NCBI GenBank assembly: GCA_030610965.1
Contig: JAUWQU010000145.1
Coordinates: 1 to 7,985 of the forward strand
Direction: 5' to 3'
Length of the DNA: 7,985 nucleotides
Source of the DNA: Phycisphaerae bacterium
GTDB taxonomy: Bacteria; Planctomycetota; Phycisphaerae; SM23-33
The translations under genes were made by a program, and so were the position numbers. Within the stretch, counting starts at the first letter, position 1. Each line of letters begins with the position of its first letter. The notes under the pieces are model-generated. The model searched no databases and was not told the DNA's origin. It saw only the letters and a list, made by a program, of their open reading frames with translations. Shown here one piece after another: positions 1 to 7,176 of this stretch.

Positions 1-617
1 TCGGAATTATTCACATTCTTTTCGGCGGATATGTTGCAAACGGGTGAAGTGTTACCTTCTTTGTAATAGTTCCCGGGTCCGGGTCTCGATTCCGACGTGA
101 TCGCGCAGAGGAAACGGTCCACGAATCGGGAGAGCTGGGCAGGTGAATGCCAGTTGCCGCCCGTGATCATGTCCGCTCGTCCCACCGCGCACGTTTCGTA
201 GCCGGCCTGCTTGAGCTGCTCAAAGATCGTCGTGCAGTTCTTCTTGAGATTGGCGAAAATGCTGACCCCGGGCTTCTGTCCAACATTCCACGGGCAGCAG
301 CCGGTCATCAGTGACGCTCGGCTCGGCCCGCACACGGCGCAGTTGTAGAACATCGAAAACCGCACGCCGTCGGTCGCCAGTCGGTCGATTGCGGGCGTCT
401 TGATCTCGCTGCCGTAGCAGCCGAGGTCAGAAAACCCCATGTCATCCGCCATGACGATGATGATATTGGGCCTGGCCCGGCGATCGGCTTCCGGCTGGCC
501 TTCCTCCTGCGTCTCGGGCTCCGCCGCCACGGCGCGGGCTTCATTGCCCAGCGACAGCGCAACCGCTCCCAGACCTGCTGCTTTCATGAACTTTCGCCGC
601 GAGTAGATGATTGGCAT
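1..617 (-). CDS. Tat-exported formylglycine-dependent sulfatase, N-terminal part (cut by left edge)
   Basis: Sulfatase of the alkaline-phosphatase-like fold, which hydrolyses sulfate esters; the substrate cannot be read from the sequence, but a sulfated glycan is likely from the neighbours. ATG at 617 begins 205 readable codons with no stop. Residues 6-12 (SRRKFMK) match the twin-arginine consensus, followed by a hydrophobic stretch to about residue 24 and a possible ARA cleavage site at 27-29, so export in folded form is predicted. An acidic linker leads to NIIIVMADDMGFSDLGCYGS (51-70), whose D58 and D59 are the usual calcium ligands. C96-G-P-S-R100 is the CxPxR motif in which Cys is converted to formylglycine; a separate maturase is needed and none is in view. 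The usual lysine motif GKWHLG after AGY is here G146-R-A-D-M, followed by GGNWH (153-157), a subgroup variant. A weak GAGAAG lies just upstream of the start. Family certain; substrate unknown. Confidence 0.94.
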   Translation of the reverse strand, partial: MPIIYSRRKFMKAAGLGAVALSLGNEARAVAAEPETQEEGQPEADRRARPNIIIVMADDMGFSDLGCYGSEIKTPAIDRLATDGVRFSMFYNCAVCGPSRASLMTGCCPWNVGQKPGVSIFANLKKNCTTIFEQLKQAGYETCAVGRADMITGGNWHSPAQLSRFVDRFLCAITSESRPGPGNYYKEGNTSPVCNISAEKNVNNS

Positions 618-740
618 ATTGCTTCTCGTGTCGTTTCGGCCAGGATTCCCTGTATCGATCGTACCCGACGACCGCCGTTGAGCGTCCTGCGGGTCCTGGC
701 GCGGCTGATGGGGCTTGTTGCCGCTCCGGCCATCATGTGG
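618..740. other. Intergenic gap between hydrolase stop and sulfatase start
   Basis: This is the only real non-coding gap in the window, 123 bp between two genes in the same direction. I see no strong hairpin followed by a T-run on the minus strand and no convincing -35/-10 pair. A 4-bp inverted repeat with a 4-base loop at 641-652 is too weak to call a terminator. The gap could be an untranslated spacer within one operon or could hold a promoter unlike the E. coli consensus. Confidence 0.6.
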
Positions 741-3700
741 CTATTTCGTGACGCGGAACCTGGAGCAATTCAGCTTGATCTCATCCCAGCGCCAGTCCTT
801 CTTCACCCAATCCGGGACGGCGCTTTCGAGCTTCTCAAATGTCTGGCGGATCTTCTGCTTCCGCTGCGGGTCCCTGCAGCCGTCGTCCAGCAGATCGAGC
901 AGCGCCCGGCCGGTCTTGGCTTCGGGGCCGAAGTAGAACGCGGCGTAGTCGTCGAGCACCGCCTCCACCGGTTTTCTCGGGTTCCAGTACCACGAATTGA
1001 ATAGGGTCATAGCGATGTCCGTGTTCCATCGCTCGGCATAGAGCCAACCGCCTTTCATCAGTTTGGGGTCATAGTCGTTCAGTTCGTCCTGCAGGCTCTT
1101 CCAGTAGTCCTTCTTGACCAACATGCCCGGATGATTCCTGAACATGGAGATTTCGGTGAAGACCGTGAGCGGCTGTTTCGCCTGGTTGTAGTACTTGCGA
1201 TCCTCGGCGGACATCTTCGCGTACTTGTGATGCGGTGCGAGCCCGACTTCAAAGCCCGTCATCCACGCCGGTGCTTCCTTGGCCAGGTTGGCCACCAGGT
1301 TCTTCCAATCCTTGCCCCCGAACGTCGGGTGGTTCAGGTGCCACGTGTCGAGCCAGATTTCGGTCTTCGGCGAGATCTTGTGGATCCGCTCGCCCAGGGG
1401 CTTGGCCACCTTCCACAGGCCTTGCGTCGGCCAGGGCGTGCAGTCCTTGCAGGAACAGCCGCCCGCATCGGCGGGGAAGATATTGTAGATGTCGATCGGC
1501 GCCAGGGCCTTAAAGACCTCTTCCTGCCAGGCGACCATCTGCTGCACCGCGCCCGGTTTGGACGGACACATATACCAGTTCGGGCAGCCGATAATGGGAC
1601 GAATGCGCAGCGCCTCCGGCGAGGTCCTGTAGGCGTCGTTTGCGCACATGCCCAGTCCGGTCTTCATGCCCATTCGGCGCGCGGTCTTGTAGAACCGCCG
1701 GTACAGGGCCAGCCACTGTTGCGGGGAGAGCCGGTTCCTGTGACTGTCGTGGAAGCCGGTCTTCTCGGCCTGCATCTCCGTGTCGTCGAAGCTCTTGAAC
1801 AGGCCCATCTCGAACCACAAATTGACCGCGTTGCAGCCCCACAGGGCAAGCTCCTCAATGTAGCGGTCCACCCGGTCCGGGTGATTGAAGTAGTGCTTGC
1901 GTGCCCACAGGTAAATACCGCGATTGGGCATCTGTGGGGTTTCGCAGACCTTCAATGCGGGAATTCCCAGCCTGCCTTCTTCATATCGCATCTCGCGCAT
2001 CAGGCGGCCGACGCCGGCCACGACGCCGCTGTCGCTTTGGCCGATGACGTACAGCTCTCGTCTGTCGGTGTCGGCCGTGATGCAGTATCCATCGGGGCCA
2101 AGCTTGGCGATCTCCTTGCGGGCGGCCGCAAACGCTCTGATCGCGTCGTTGGAGGCGATCGTCCCGACAAGGAGGCGATACCTGGCCTTGCCGCCGGATG
2201 GGGCCAGTTCAATACCGGTGCGATCCTTGATGCGTTCAGCCAGCAATTCCGACACCCTCTTCTCGGCTGGGCTTGGTGTGGCGCCCAGCACCACCGCAAG
2301 TTCGCCGCTGCCGAGATTGATCACCTGGTCTGCAGTTTTCCGGGGCTCCTGCTTCTCTGCTGCTCCGGCGACCGGGTCAAGGTCCATTCCGGGGTCCGCC
2401 GGTTTCCCCGGCTTAGCCTTGCCGCCCTTTACGACCGGCGGCCGCAGCCAACCCTGTAGCGCGTTGTCGGCGTGATAGATTTGCCTGAGTTCATCAAAGG
2501 CATCCTTCAATACCTTGCCTTTCAGTGCGCCCTTAGTCAGACGCATCTCCTTATCGATCAGAGCGCGTAGATAGAGGATTCGCCAGCGCCAACTCGTCCG
2601 AACCTTTGCCGGCAGTGTGGCATCCACCTTCTGTGCCAATTCATACGCGGTTACCGCATCCGCTCCGATATTCCGCCTGCGTCGGAAGTTCCCCTCCAAT
2701 GTCTTAACGATGGACACGACGTCTGCAGCCGCCTCAGGAGCAAATTCGACGCCGGCGTATTCCGCCCGCGTCTCACCAACCGGTTGCTGTGGATTCCAGT
2801 AGAGCTGAAGCATCATGGCCTTGTTCATGTCTTCAAACAGTCCTTCTGAATAGGGCCAGCCGCCCTGTAGCTGCGCCATGCTGGCGTAGTTCTTCTGCAA
2901 ATGGTGTGGCACCGGTATGGCCCCATATCCGCCCCAGGGCTGGACTCCCAACATGCTGATCTCGGGAAAGTTGACCGCCGGTATGCTCGCGCCGGGGACA
3001 GGCCCCATGACGAAGTCGATCCAGGCAGGCTCTGCGGAAAGCATCTTGCCCAAGGCTGTCTTCTCGTGCTGCTTGTAGTACCAGTTCGACAGGATGATCT
3101 TCACGCCTGGTAGCTTCTCGCGCGCCATCCGAGCGATCGGCTTTGCGCATTTCAGAAAGCCCTTCGTGGCCCAGGGCTGGCACTCCGTGCAGCCACAACC
3201 GCCCTGATCAAAAGGCCAGATGCAGACCGACCATGGCTGCAAGTCGGCTGCCCAGTCGAACTCCTCGCCAATGACCTTCAAGATGTATTCCAGACCGTCC
3301 GGCTTACTCGGACAAGCGGCACAGGGATAGTCGCCGCCGCGACCAGCACCGGGTGTTCGCCGGAGTTCGGCAGGAGAATTGCCGTAGGCCTCGTTGCCGG
3401 GAAGAACAAGTGACACGTGTATCCCGACTTGTTTCGCCGCCGAGAGAATCGCGTGCAGCCGGGCGCGGAAAGCGACCGCTTCCGGGTCGTTGAAGCCCTT
3501 GAAGTGGTGCATGTCGTACCAGACCATCAGGTTGTTGCAGCCCCACAGCGCCAGATCCTCCACGTAACGCTGAATCTGCTCGATCGGCCCGTCATGATAG
3601 AAGTTGTGGAAGTGGGTGGCGAAGTAGATGCCGCGGACCTCCTTTTGAGGGATCGATTCGCCTCGCCAGGCGCCGGGGGCGAAGCCCTCTTTCGAGTACC

Positions 3701-4136
3701 GGCTGGTCCGCAGGAGCTTGCCCAGCCCGTAGAGCACCCCGCGCTCGTCCTGGCCGATCACGTCGATGCCGCCGCCTGCACGGTCCCGGATCCGGAACCC
3801 TTCCTTTCCGATGGCCGGGTCCAGCGAAAGCGCCACCGTCAAGGGCGCATCACCTTGGGTCGCGACCTTCGCCGGGCATCGTTTTTCCACCTGGCGCGCG
3901 AAGACGGCAACGATCCTCTCGAGAAGGTCGTTCGGCTTCTCGGGCAGCACGACGCGAACCGCTCTGGCGCAGTCGGGTACGGCTTGCTTCTCGCCGGCGA
4001 AGCCTGAATTCGTCATGCAGCACATCATCACGCACCATGTCGTGAGACGCAACCACGCCCTCCCGGCGGTCGGCGTTGTGTTCTCGCCCATGCTTGCAGC
4101 CTCCTTCTCCGGGAAATCCGGGATGATACCTCTCAT
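741..4136 (-). CDS. Secreted tandem glycoside-hydrolase-like protein, two GH67/GH20-type units
   Basis: A 1131-residue exported protein, probably acting on carbohydrate. A hydrophobic segment at about 31-47 ending GFA-G looks like a Sec signal. It contains the same unit twice. Unit 1 (about 98-565) has an alpha/beta domain of the kind preceding GH20 and GH67 barrels (EGFRIRD, IGQDERGVLYGLGKLLR), then a barrel-like part starting RGIYFATHF (168). Unit 2 (about 611-1131) repeats this with VIGQSDSGVVAGVGRLMRE and RGIYLWARK (739). Matched landmarks are WGCN (198/766), N-[ED]-A-Y-x-x-SP (248/833), CPSKP (275/857), D310/D890 before GGCxCxxC, EISM (392/995), E431/E1035, YWNP (446/1050) and WRW (516/1115). 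A Lys/Pro-rich linker (about 570-603) joins them. The conserved acids are catalytic candidates by inference only. The start at 4136 overlaps the gene A stop as ATGA; M16 at 4091 has an even stronger AAGGAGG and gives a shorter signal. Possibly related to DUF4838-type proteins; exact family and substrate not assignable by eye. Confidence 0.88.
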   Translation of the reverse strand: MRGIIPDFPEKEAASMGENTTPTAGRAWLRLTTWCVMMCCMTNSGFAGEKQAVPDCARAVRVVLPEKPNDLLERIVAVFARQVEKRCPAKVATQGDAPLTVALSLDPAIGKEGFRIRDRAGGGIDVIGQDERGVLYGLGKLLRTSRYSKEGFAPGAWRGESIPQKEVRGIYFATHFHNFYHDGPIEQIQRYVEDLALWGCNNLMVWYDMHHFKGFNDPEAVAFRARLHAILSAAKQVGIHVSLVLPGNEAYGNSPAELRRTPGAGRGGDYPCAACPSKPDGLEYILKVIGEEFDWAADLQPWSVCIWPFDQGGCGCTECQPWATKGFLKCAKPIARMAREKLPGVKIILSNWYYKQHEKTALGKMLSAEPAWIDFVMGPVPGASIPAVNFPEISMLGVQPWGGYGAIPVPHHLQKNYASMAQLQGGWPYSEGLFEDMNKAMMLQLYWNPQQPVGETRAEYAGVEFAPEAAADVVSIVKTLEGNFRRRRNIGADAVTAYELAQKVDATLPAKVRTSWRWRILYLRALIDKEMRLTKGALKGKVLKDAFDELRQIYHADNALQGWLRPPVVKGGKAKPGKPADPGMDLDPVAGAAEKQEPRKTADQVINLGSGELAVVLGATPSPAEKRVSELLAERIKDRTGIELAPSGGKARYRLLVGTIASNDAIRAFAAARKEIAKLGPDGYCITADTDRRELYVIGQSDSGVVAGVGRLMREMRYEEGRLGIPALKVCETPQMPNRGIYLWARKHYFNHPDRVDRYIEELALWGCNAVNLWFEMGLFKSFDDTEMQAEKTGFHDSHRNRLSPQQWLALYRRFYKTARRMGMKTGLGMCANDAYRTSPEALRIRPIIGCPNWYMCPSKPGAVQQMVAWQEEVFKALAPIDIYNIFPADAGGCSCKDCTPWPTQGLWKVAKPLGERIHKISPKTEIWLDTWHLNHPTFGGKDWKNLVANLAKEAPAWMTGFEVGLAPHHKYAKMSAEDRKYYNQAKQPLTVFTEISMFRNHPGMLVKKDYWKSLQDELNDYDPKLMKGGWLYAERWNTDIAMTLFNSWYWNPRKPVEAVLDDYAAFYFGPEAKTGRALLDLLDDGCRDPQRKQKIRQTFEKLESAVPDWVKKDWRWDEIKLNCSRFRVTK
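4100..4106 (-). promoter_or_regulatory. Shine-Dalgarno supporting an alternative internal start at 4091
   Basis: On the minus strand this reads AAGGAGG, eight bases before the ATG at 4091 (Met16 of the tandem hydrolase). Starting there puts the signal peptide's hydrophobic core 15 residues closer to the N-terminus. It competes with the start at 4136. Confidence 0.55.
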
Positions 4137-5386
4137 CGTACTCTCCTTCGCTTTCCAGAATTCGCCAGTGCCTCATCTCGAGTGAGTCTGTAACGCAATT
4201 GCGGTAGAGCGAAACAAGCCTGGACTGCCTCCAACTTGGATGTTGGTTGTTGGATGTTGGTTGTTGGGCGTTCATGCTCCTGTCCAACCAGGAAGTCCCC
4301 GATAAACAGCGACTGCAGTTGTGCCAGGTAGCGAATATCGGAGATCCGCTCGTTCAGGAGCGAGAACTTCTCTTCCTGCTCCGCCGTTGGCGACAGCAGG
4401 GCGCGTCCGTATGCATTGACGAAGATGCCGGCCGGGTCCTTCCGTGCATAGGTGCGAAATGCTTCGCTCTTTCTCCCACCCGGCAGCCGCATGGCCGTCC
4501 AGTCCAGCCCCAGCTTGCGCAGCGCCGCCGTCCCGGCGTCAGGCAGTTCGTCCAGATTGAAGCTGAAGACATCGAATCGGTCCGGGTACTGGACCTGCAG
4601 TTCCTGGATCTGCTTGAGATAGAGCTCGAACCCAGGCGTTTCTCGCGACCAGAACACCATGATGCACAGATGCCCCATCCGATCGATCGGAAAGTGCAGG
4701 GAAACACCGTCCGCGCGGGTGTAGGTGCCTGAGAACATGACTTCCAGCTTGCCGAGCCCGGAATGCTTCCGTCGCCACTGAATGACATCGTGATGACCCG
4801 CAAAACGGTCCCTCATGGTGTCGAAGAGGGTCTTCTCCAGGTCGAACGCTTGAAGCTTTGTGGCAATGAGCGCGGCGATCATCAGGCTCCGCGGTTCCGC
4901 CAGCGTCCCGCGGTATCGCGCGACGATATCCTCGAGCGCCTTCTCCCTCTGTGCCACCGTGGCCTCCGCTGCCGCCAGGTCGCGTTCCGAGAGCAGCATC
5001 TCGGCCTCGAACCGTGCCTCCGCGTATTCGTTCGGCGCATCCATCAACTTGCGACAGGTTTCGAAGATCGCGCCGCGGTTCTCCTCACGGTTTTCCAAGC
5101 CGAGCAATCGTTTCTGAGACTGAAACATGATGCCCAGCACAACAAACCGATTCGGCGCTTCCGGGGCCTCCTTCAGCAGGGCCTGGCCTCTGCGCGCTAC
5201 GTCTTTCATCGCCATCCTGACGGCTACCGTAGAGTCGCCGGAGAAGGCAAGTTTCTCTTGCAGAGAGAGAATATCGGCCTCTGCGATGGCTCCAGGCGAT
5301 TCTCCGTACGCCATGCTCCCCAGCAGAGGAACCAACAGCGTGACAATGCATGCCAGCCTGAACACCGATGACGGAACACGGATCAT
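4133..5386 (-). CDS. Gene A: secreted helical-repeat protein with redox-dead thioredoxin-like domain
   Basis: A 417-residue protein of unknown function. Residues 1-28 form a Sec-type signal (Arg near the start, then LACIVTLLVPLLG), so it should be exported. Residues about 35-205 are helix-rich and TPR-like. Residues about 218-330 resemble a TlpA/redoxin-type thioredoxin fold: a strand ending VFW (244-246), later FSFNLDE (274-280), and a Pro-x-x-x-Phe-Val strand (318-323) followed by NAYGR, as in the cis-Pro region. Where TlpA has WCxxC, this protein has E-T250-P-G-F253, with no cysteine, so thiol-disulfide chemistry is unlikely. It is a paralogue of the N-terminal part of gene B: for example, 15 of 18 residues from R166 (RSLMIAALIATKLQAFDL) match, as does SLFIGDFLV at 359. 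It ends soon after LRYRLTR (397-403), where B continues into more domains. Residues 372-384 are encoded by a 14-bp repeat tract. The ATG overlaps the gene B stop as ATGA, with GGAGG ten bases upstream; its own stop overlaps the hydrolase start. Fold moderately sure; function unknown. Confidence 0.88.
   Translation of the reverse strand: MIRVPSSVFRLACIVTLLVPLLGSMAYGESPGAIAEADILSLQEKLAFSGDSTVAVRMAMKDVARRGQALLKEAPEAPNRFVVLGIMFQSQKRLLGLENREENRGAIFETCRKLMDAPNEYAEARFEAEMLLSERDLAAAEATVAQREKALEDIVARYRGTLAEPRSLMIAALIATKLQAFDLEKTLFDTMRDRFAGHHDVIQWRRKHSGLGKLEVMFSGTYTRADGVSLHFPIDRMGHLCIMVFWSRETPGFELYLKQIQELQVQYPDRFDVFSFNLDELPDAGTAALRKLGLDWTAMRLPGGRKSEAFRTYARKDPAGIFVNAYGRALLSPTAEQEEKFSLLNERISDIRYLAQLQSLFIGDFLVGQEHERPTTNIQQPTSKLEAVQACFALPQLRYRLTRDEALANSGKRRRVR
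4143..4148 (-). promoter_or_regulatory. Shine-Dalgarno for the tandem hydrolase start at 4136
   Basis: The minus strand reads AAGGAG six bases before the ATG at 4136. It lies in the last codons of gene A, whose TGA overlaps this ATG as ATGA, an arrangement typical of translational coupling. Confidence 0.65.
4236..4267 (+). repeat. 14-bp tandem repeat with heptamer substructure inside gene A
   Basis: TTGGATGTTGGTTG occurs twice without mismatch (4236-4249 and 4250-4263), followed by a partial TTGG. Each unit is two heptamers, TTGGATG and TTGGTTG. It lies within the coding region of gene A and encodes a Pro/Thr/Asn/Gln-rich stretch (about residues 373-383). Fourteen is not a multiple of three, so gain or loss of one unit would shift the frame of the last ~35 codons. 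Confidence 0.9.
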
Positions 5387-7176
5387 TGGTCTCTGTCCTC
5401 CAGCGCCGACCTTACTTTCTTCAACAGGTCGTCGTACACCCCTACCGGGATGCCATTTCGCGCATAGGAAGGCGGATACTTTGCCTCCGGCGCTCTTTCC
5501 AGCCAGGCGAGATCCCGCTCAGCGACAGCCCGCTCATTTTCGGCCTCCTGGCCTCGGCCCAGCCTCTTCAGGACAGTCGATTTCGCGAAATGCATTTCGA
5601 CGGTCCCGAGACTAAGGCGTGCGCCGTGGCGACTGGCTCTCTTACGCTCGGCAATGGCCGCGTCGATTGCGGTGAGAGCGGCTTGCCAATTGTTGAGCCC
5701 CATATGCGCCAGTGCGCACCCCTGGAGACGGTCGGCGGTCCACGGATCCACGGCCAACTTTGGAGGAAGGCGTTCGCCGAGAAGCAACAGCGCTCTCTTG
5801 AAACCTCCCTGCTTCAGCGCCTCGAAGGCACGATCGGTCCTCAGCTTCTCTATGTTGATCCCAATGGAGGCGGAAACAGCCCCTTCCATACTGGTCAGCT
5901 CCACCGGATAGGTAAGGCCTGATACCCACCACGCGATCGTGCCGTCGCCGTGAAGCAGAAACGGGTTCGGCATCCGATCAGCCGACAGGATTCCCAGTCG
6001 CCGCACCAGCGGGTTCCTGAGACCACCAGGCACCATGGCCGCCCGAAACGACCCGCCACAGTCCTCGACCAGTGCCTTCACGGTGTCTATGTCCTCGGAA
6101 AGGAATGCCCCGATGACCGGCACGCCCTGTTTCGAGAATTGATCGGCGAAATCCTTCAATCGCCTCACACAAATGCCGCGGTCTGACTCTTCCTCGGGGG
6201 GCTCGACAAAAACGATGCCCGTCATCTTTCCTGCCAGGTCCTGGGGAATCCTCAACTCTTGCCCGTCGAGCCCCTTGAGCCTCGCCACCAGCACGCGGCT
6301 GCTTTCCTGGGGTGCGCCGCCTCCGGATATAACATACCTGACCTTGTATCGCTGTTCTCTTGTATAGCCCCAGCGCCCCAGATTGCCCCAGAACAGCCGA
6401 TAGTCGTGATGGCGGTCACGGATGAACGAGAGCACCGGCCATAGCTCGGGATGATCCTCATCGCTGAGACTCAGGAGTCGTTGGCGATACTCTTGGTACA
6501 GAGCTTCCGCGTTGGCTTCGATCGCGAGTACAGCCGCGGCGGCGAGCGCCGTTGCCGCGGCCTTGTCCCCGCCATTGGCGTCAATAAGACCTCTCAGCAG
6601 CGTTTCGGGGTCGGTATCCCCCCTCCGCAATGCGTCCTTCGCAAGACAAAACCGCGCGACGACGTCCGCGCCGGACGGCAACTCCGTGGCAAGCACCGCC
6701 TTTGCCTCCTTGACGGCTTCTTCCAGATGCCGCGGCTCGCGAGCCAGGTTCCACATGCCCATCAGCGCGATGATCCTCCGGTTGCGCACCCTCCAGCGAT
6801 CCGCAGCGGCGGGGTGCCGCTTGACGGCGGCGGCACAGAGCTTCTCCGCCTTCCGATAACCATTCACCTCCGCCTCGCGTGTAAGCCGGTAGCGCAGCGG
6901 CGGCAGCACGAAGCAGGACTGGATCGCTTGGAGAGTCTCTTCCGCAATGGAAGCGCCGTCCAACGGCGCTGCTACAGACGCCTGCCGCCCTTTCGCTGCA
7001 CGCGACGCGCCTGCTTCGGCTACCAGAAAGTCGCCGATGAACAGCGACCTCAACTGTGCGACGTACCTTTCGTCATCGAGCCACTTCCCAAGTCCCGGAC
7101 CCGGATCCGCCACCTCCTTCCCTCGTGCCGGCTTGGGCGCCGGCCATGGCACCTTCCACCTTTCCTGCAGTGACAC
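5383..7176 (-). CDS. Gene B, downstream piece: helical repeats and second thioredoxin-like domain
   Basis: Downstream part of a gene broken by a frameshift. The GTG at 7176 is the first start available in this frame, but homology begins earlier: from about 7217 the frame reads ADPVAVFVNAQG, matching KDPAGIFVNAYG of gene A. True translation therefore probably comes from the upstream piece. Numbered from 7176, residues 38-52 (RYVAQLRSLFIGDFLV) and 94-100 (LRYRLTR) match gene A, separated by an Ala-rich linker. Residues about 105-265 are helical and TPR-like. Residues about 295-420 form a second thioredoxin-like domain: LDGQELRIPQDLAGK, strand GIVFV (320-324), and MPNPFLLHGDGTI (402-414) as the cis-Pro strand and DG turn. 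The CxxC position is Glu/Pro-rich (EPPEEE) with no cysteine pair. Residues about 445-565 are again TPR-like (YxxAL-style pairs such as NNWQAALTAIDAAI). No signal of its own, as expected for a 3' fragment. The TGA overlaps the gene A ATG. Function unknown. Confidence 0.82.
   Translation of the reverse strand: MSLQERWKVPWPAPKPARGKEVADPGPGLGKWLDDERYVAQLRSLFIGDFLVAEAGASRAAKGRQASVAAPLDGASIAEETLQAIQSCFVLPPLRYRLTREAEVNGYRKAEKLCAAAVKRHPAAADRWRVRNRRIIALMGMWNLAREPRHLEEAVKEAKAVLATELPSGADVVARFCLAKDALRRGDTDPETLLRGLIDANGGDKAAATALAAAAVLAIEANAEALYQEYRQRLLSLSDEDHPELWPVLSFIRDRHHDYRLFWGNLGRWGYTREQRYKVRYVISGGGAPQESSRVLVARLKGLDGQELRIPQDLAGKMTGIVFVEPPEEESDRGICVRRLKDFADQFSKQGVPVIGAFLSEDIDTVKALVEDCGGSFRAAMVPGGLRNPLVRRLGILSADRMPNPFLLHGDGTIAWWVSGLTYPVELTSMEGAVSASIGINIEKLRTDRAFEALKQGGFKRALLLLGERLPPKLAVDPWTADRLQGCALAHMGLNNWQAALTAIDAAIAERKRASRHGARLSLGTVEMHFAKSTVLKRLGRGQEAENERAVAERDLAWLERAPEAKYPPSYARNGIPVGVYDDLLKKVRSALEDRDQ
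5397..5401 (-). promoter_or_regulatory. Shine-Dalgarno for gene A
   Basis: The minus strand reads GGAGG ten bases before the ATG at 5386. It lies inside the final codons of gene B and supports starting gene A at the ATGA overlap. Confidence 0.55.

Noticed and set aside
308..562. Minus-strand Arg-rich 84-codon frame at the left end
   Set aside because: It overlaps the sulfatase in a different frame; the sulfatase frame has the DD, CxPSR and Tat motifs.
641..652. Small inverted repeat in the gap before the sulfatase as a terminator
   Set aside because: Only four base pairs in the stem, with no T-run on the transcribed strand.
1131..2459. Long plus-strand open frame (442 codons) antisense to the tandem hydrolase
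   Set aside because: It lies wholly opposite a gene with clear internal homology and signal peptide. Its translation has no recognisable motifs and is Arg/Pro/Gly/Val-rich, as expected for the reverse frame of GC-rich coding DNA.
4236..4267. CRISPR-like array
   Set aside because: The units are directly adjacent with no spacers and are only 14 bp long.
3850..4287. Minus-strand frame spanning the 14-bp repeat and the gene A/hydrolase junction
   Set aside because: It overlaps two well-supported genes in another frame; its Asn/Gln/Pro N-terminus is just the repeat read out of frame.
6451..7173. Plus-strand open frame antisense to gene B, with similar ones at 4763-5371 and 3417-4007
   Set aside because: They are shadows of the minus-strand genes, with no domain signature and no supporting ribosome-binding context.
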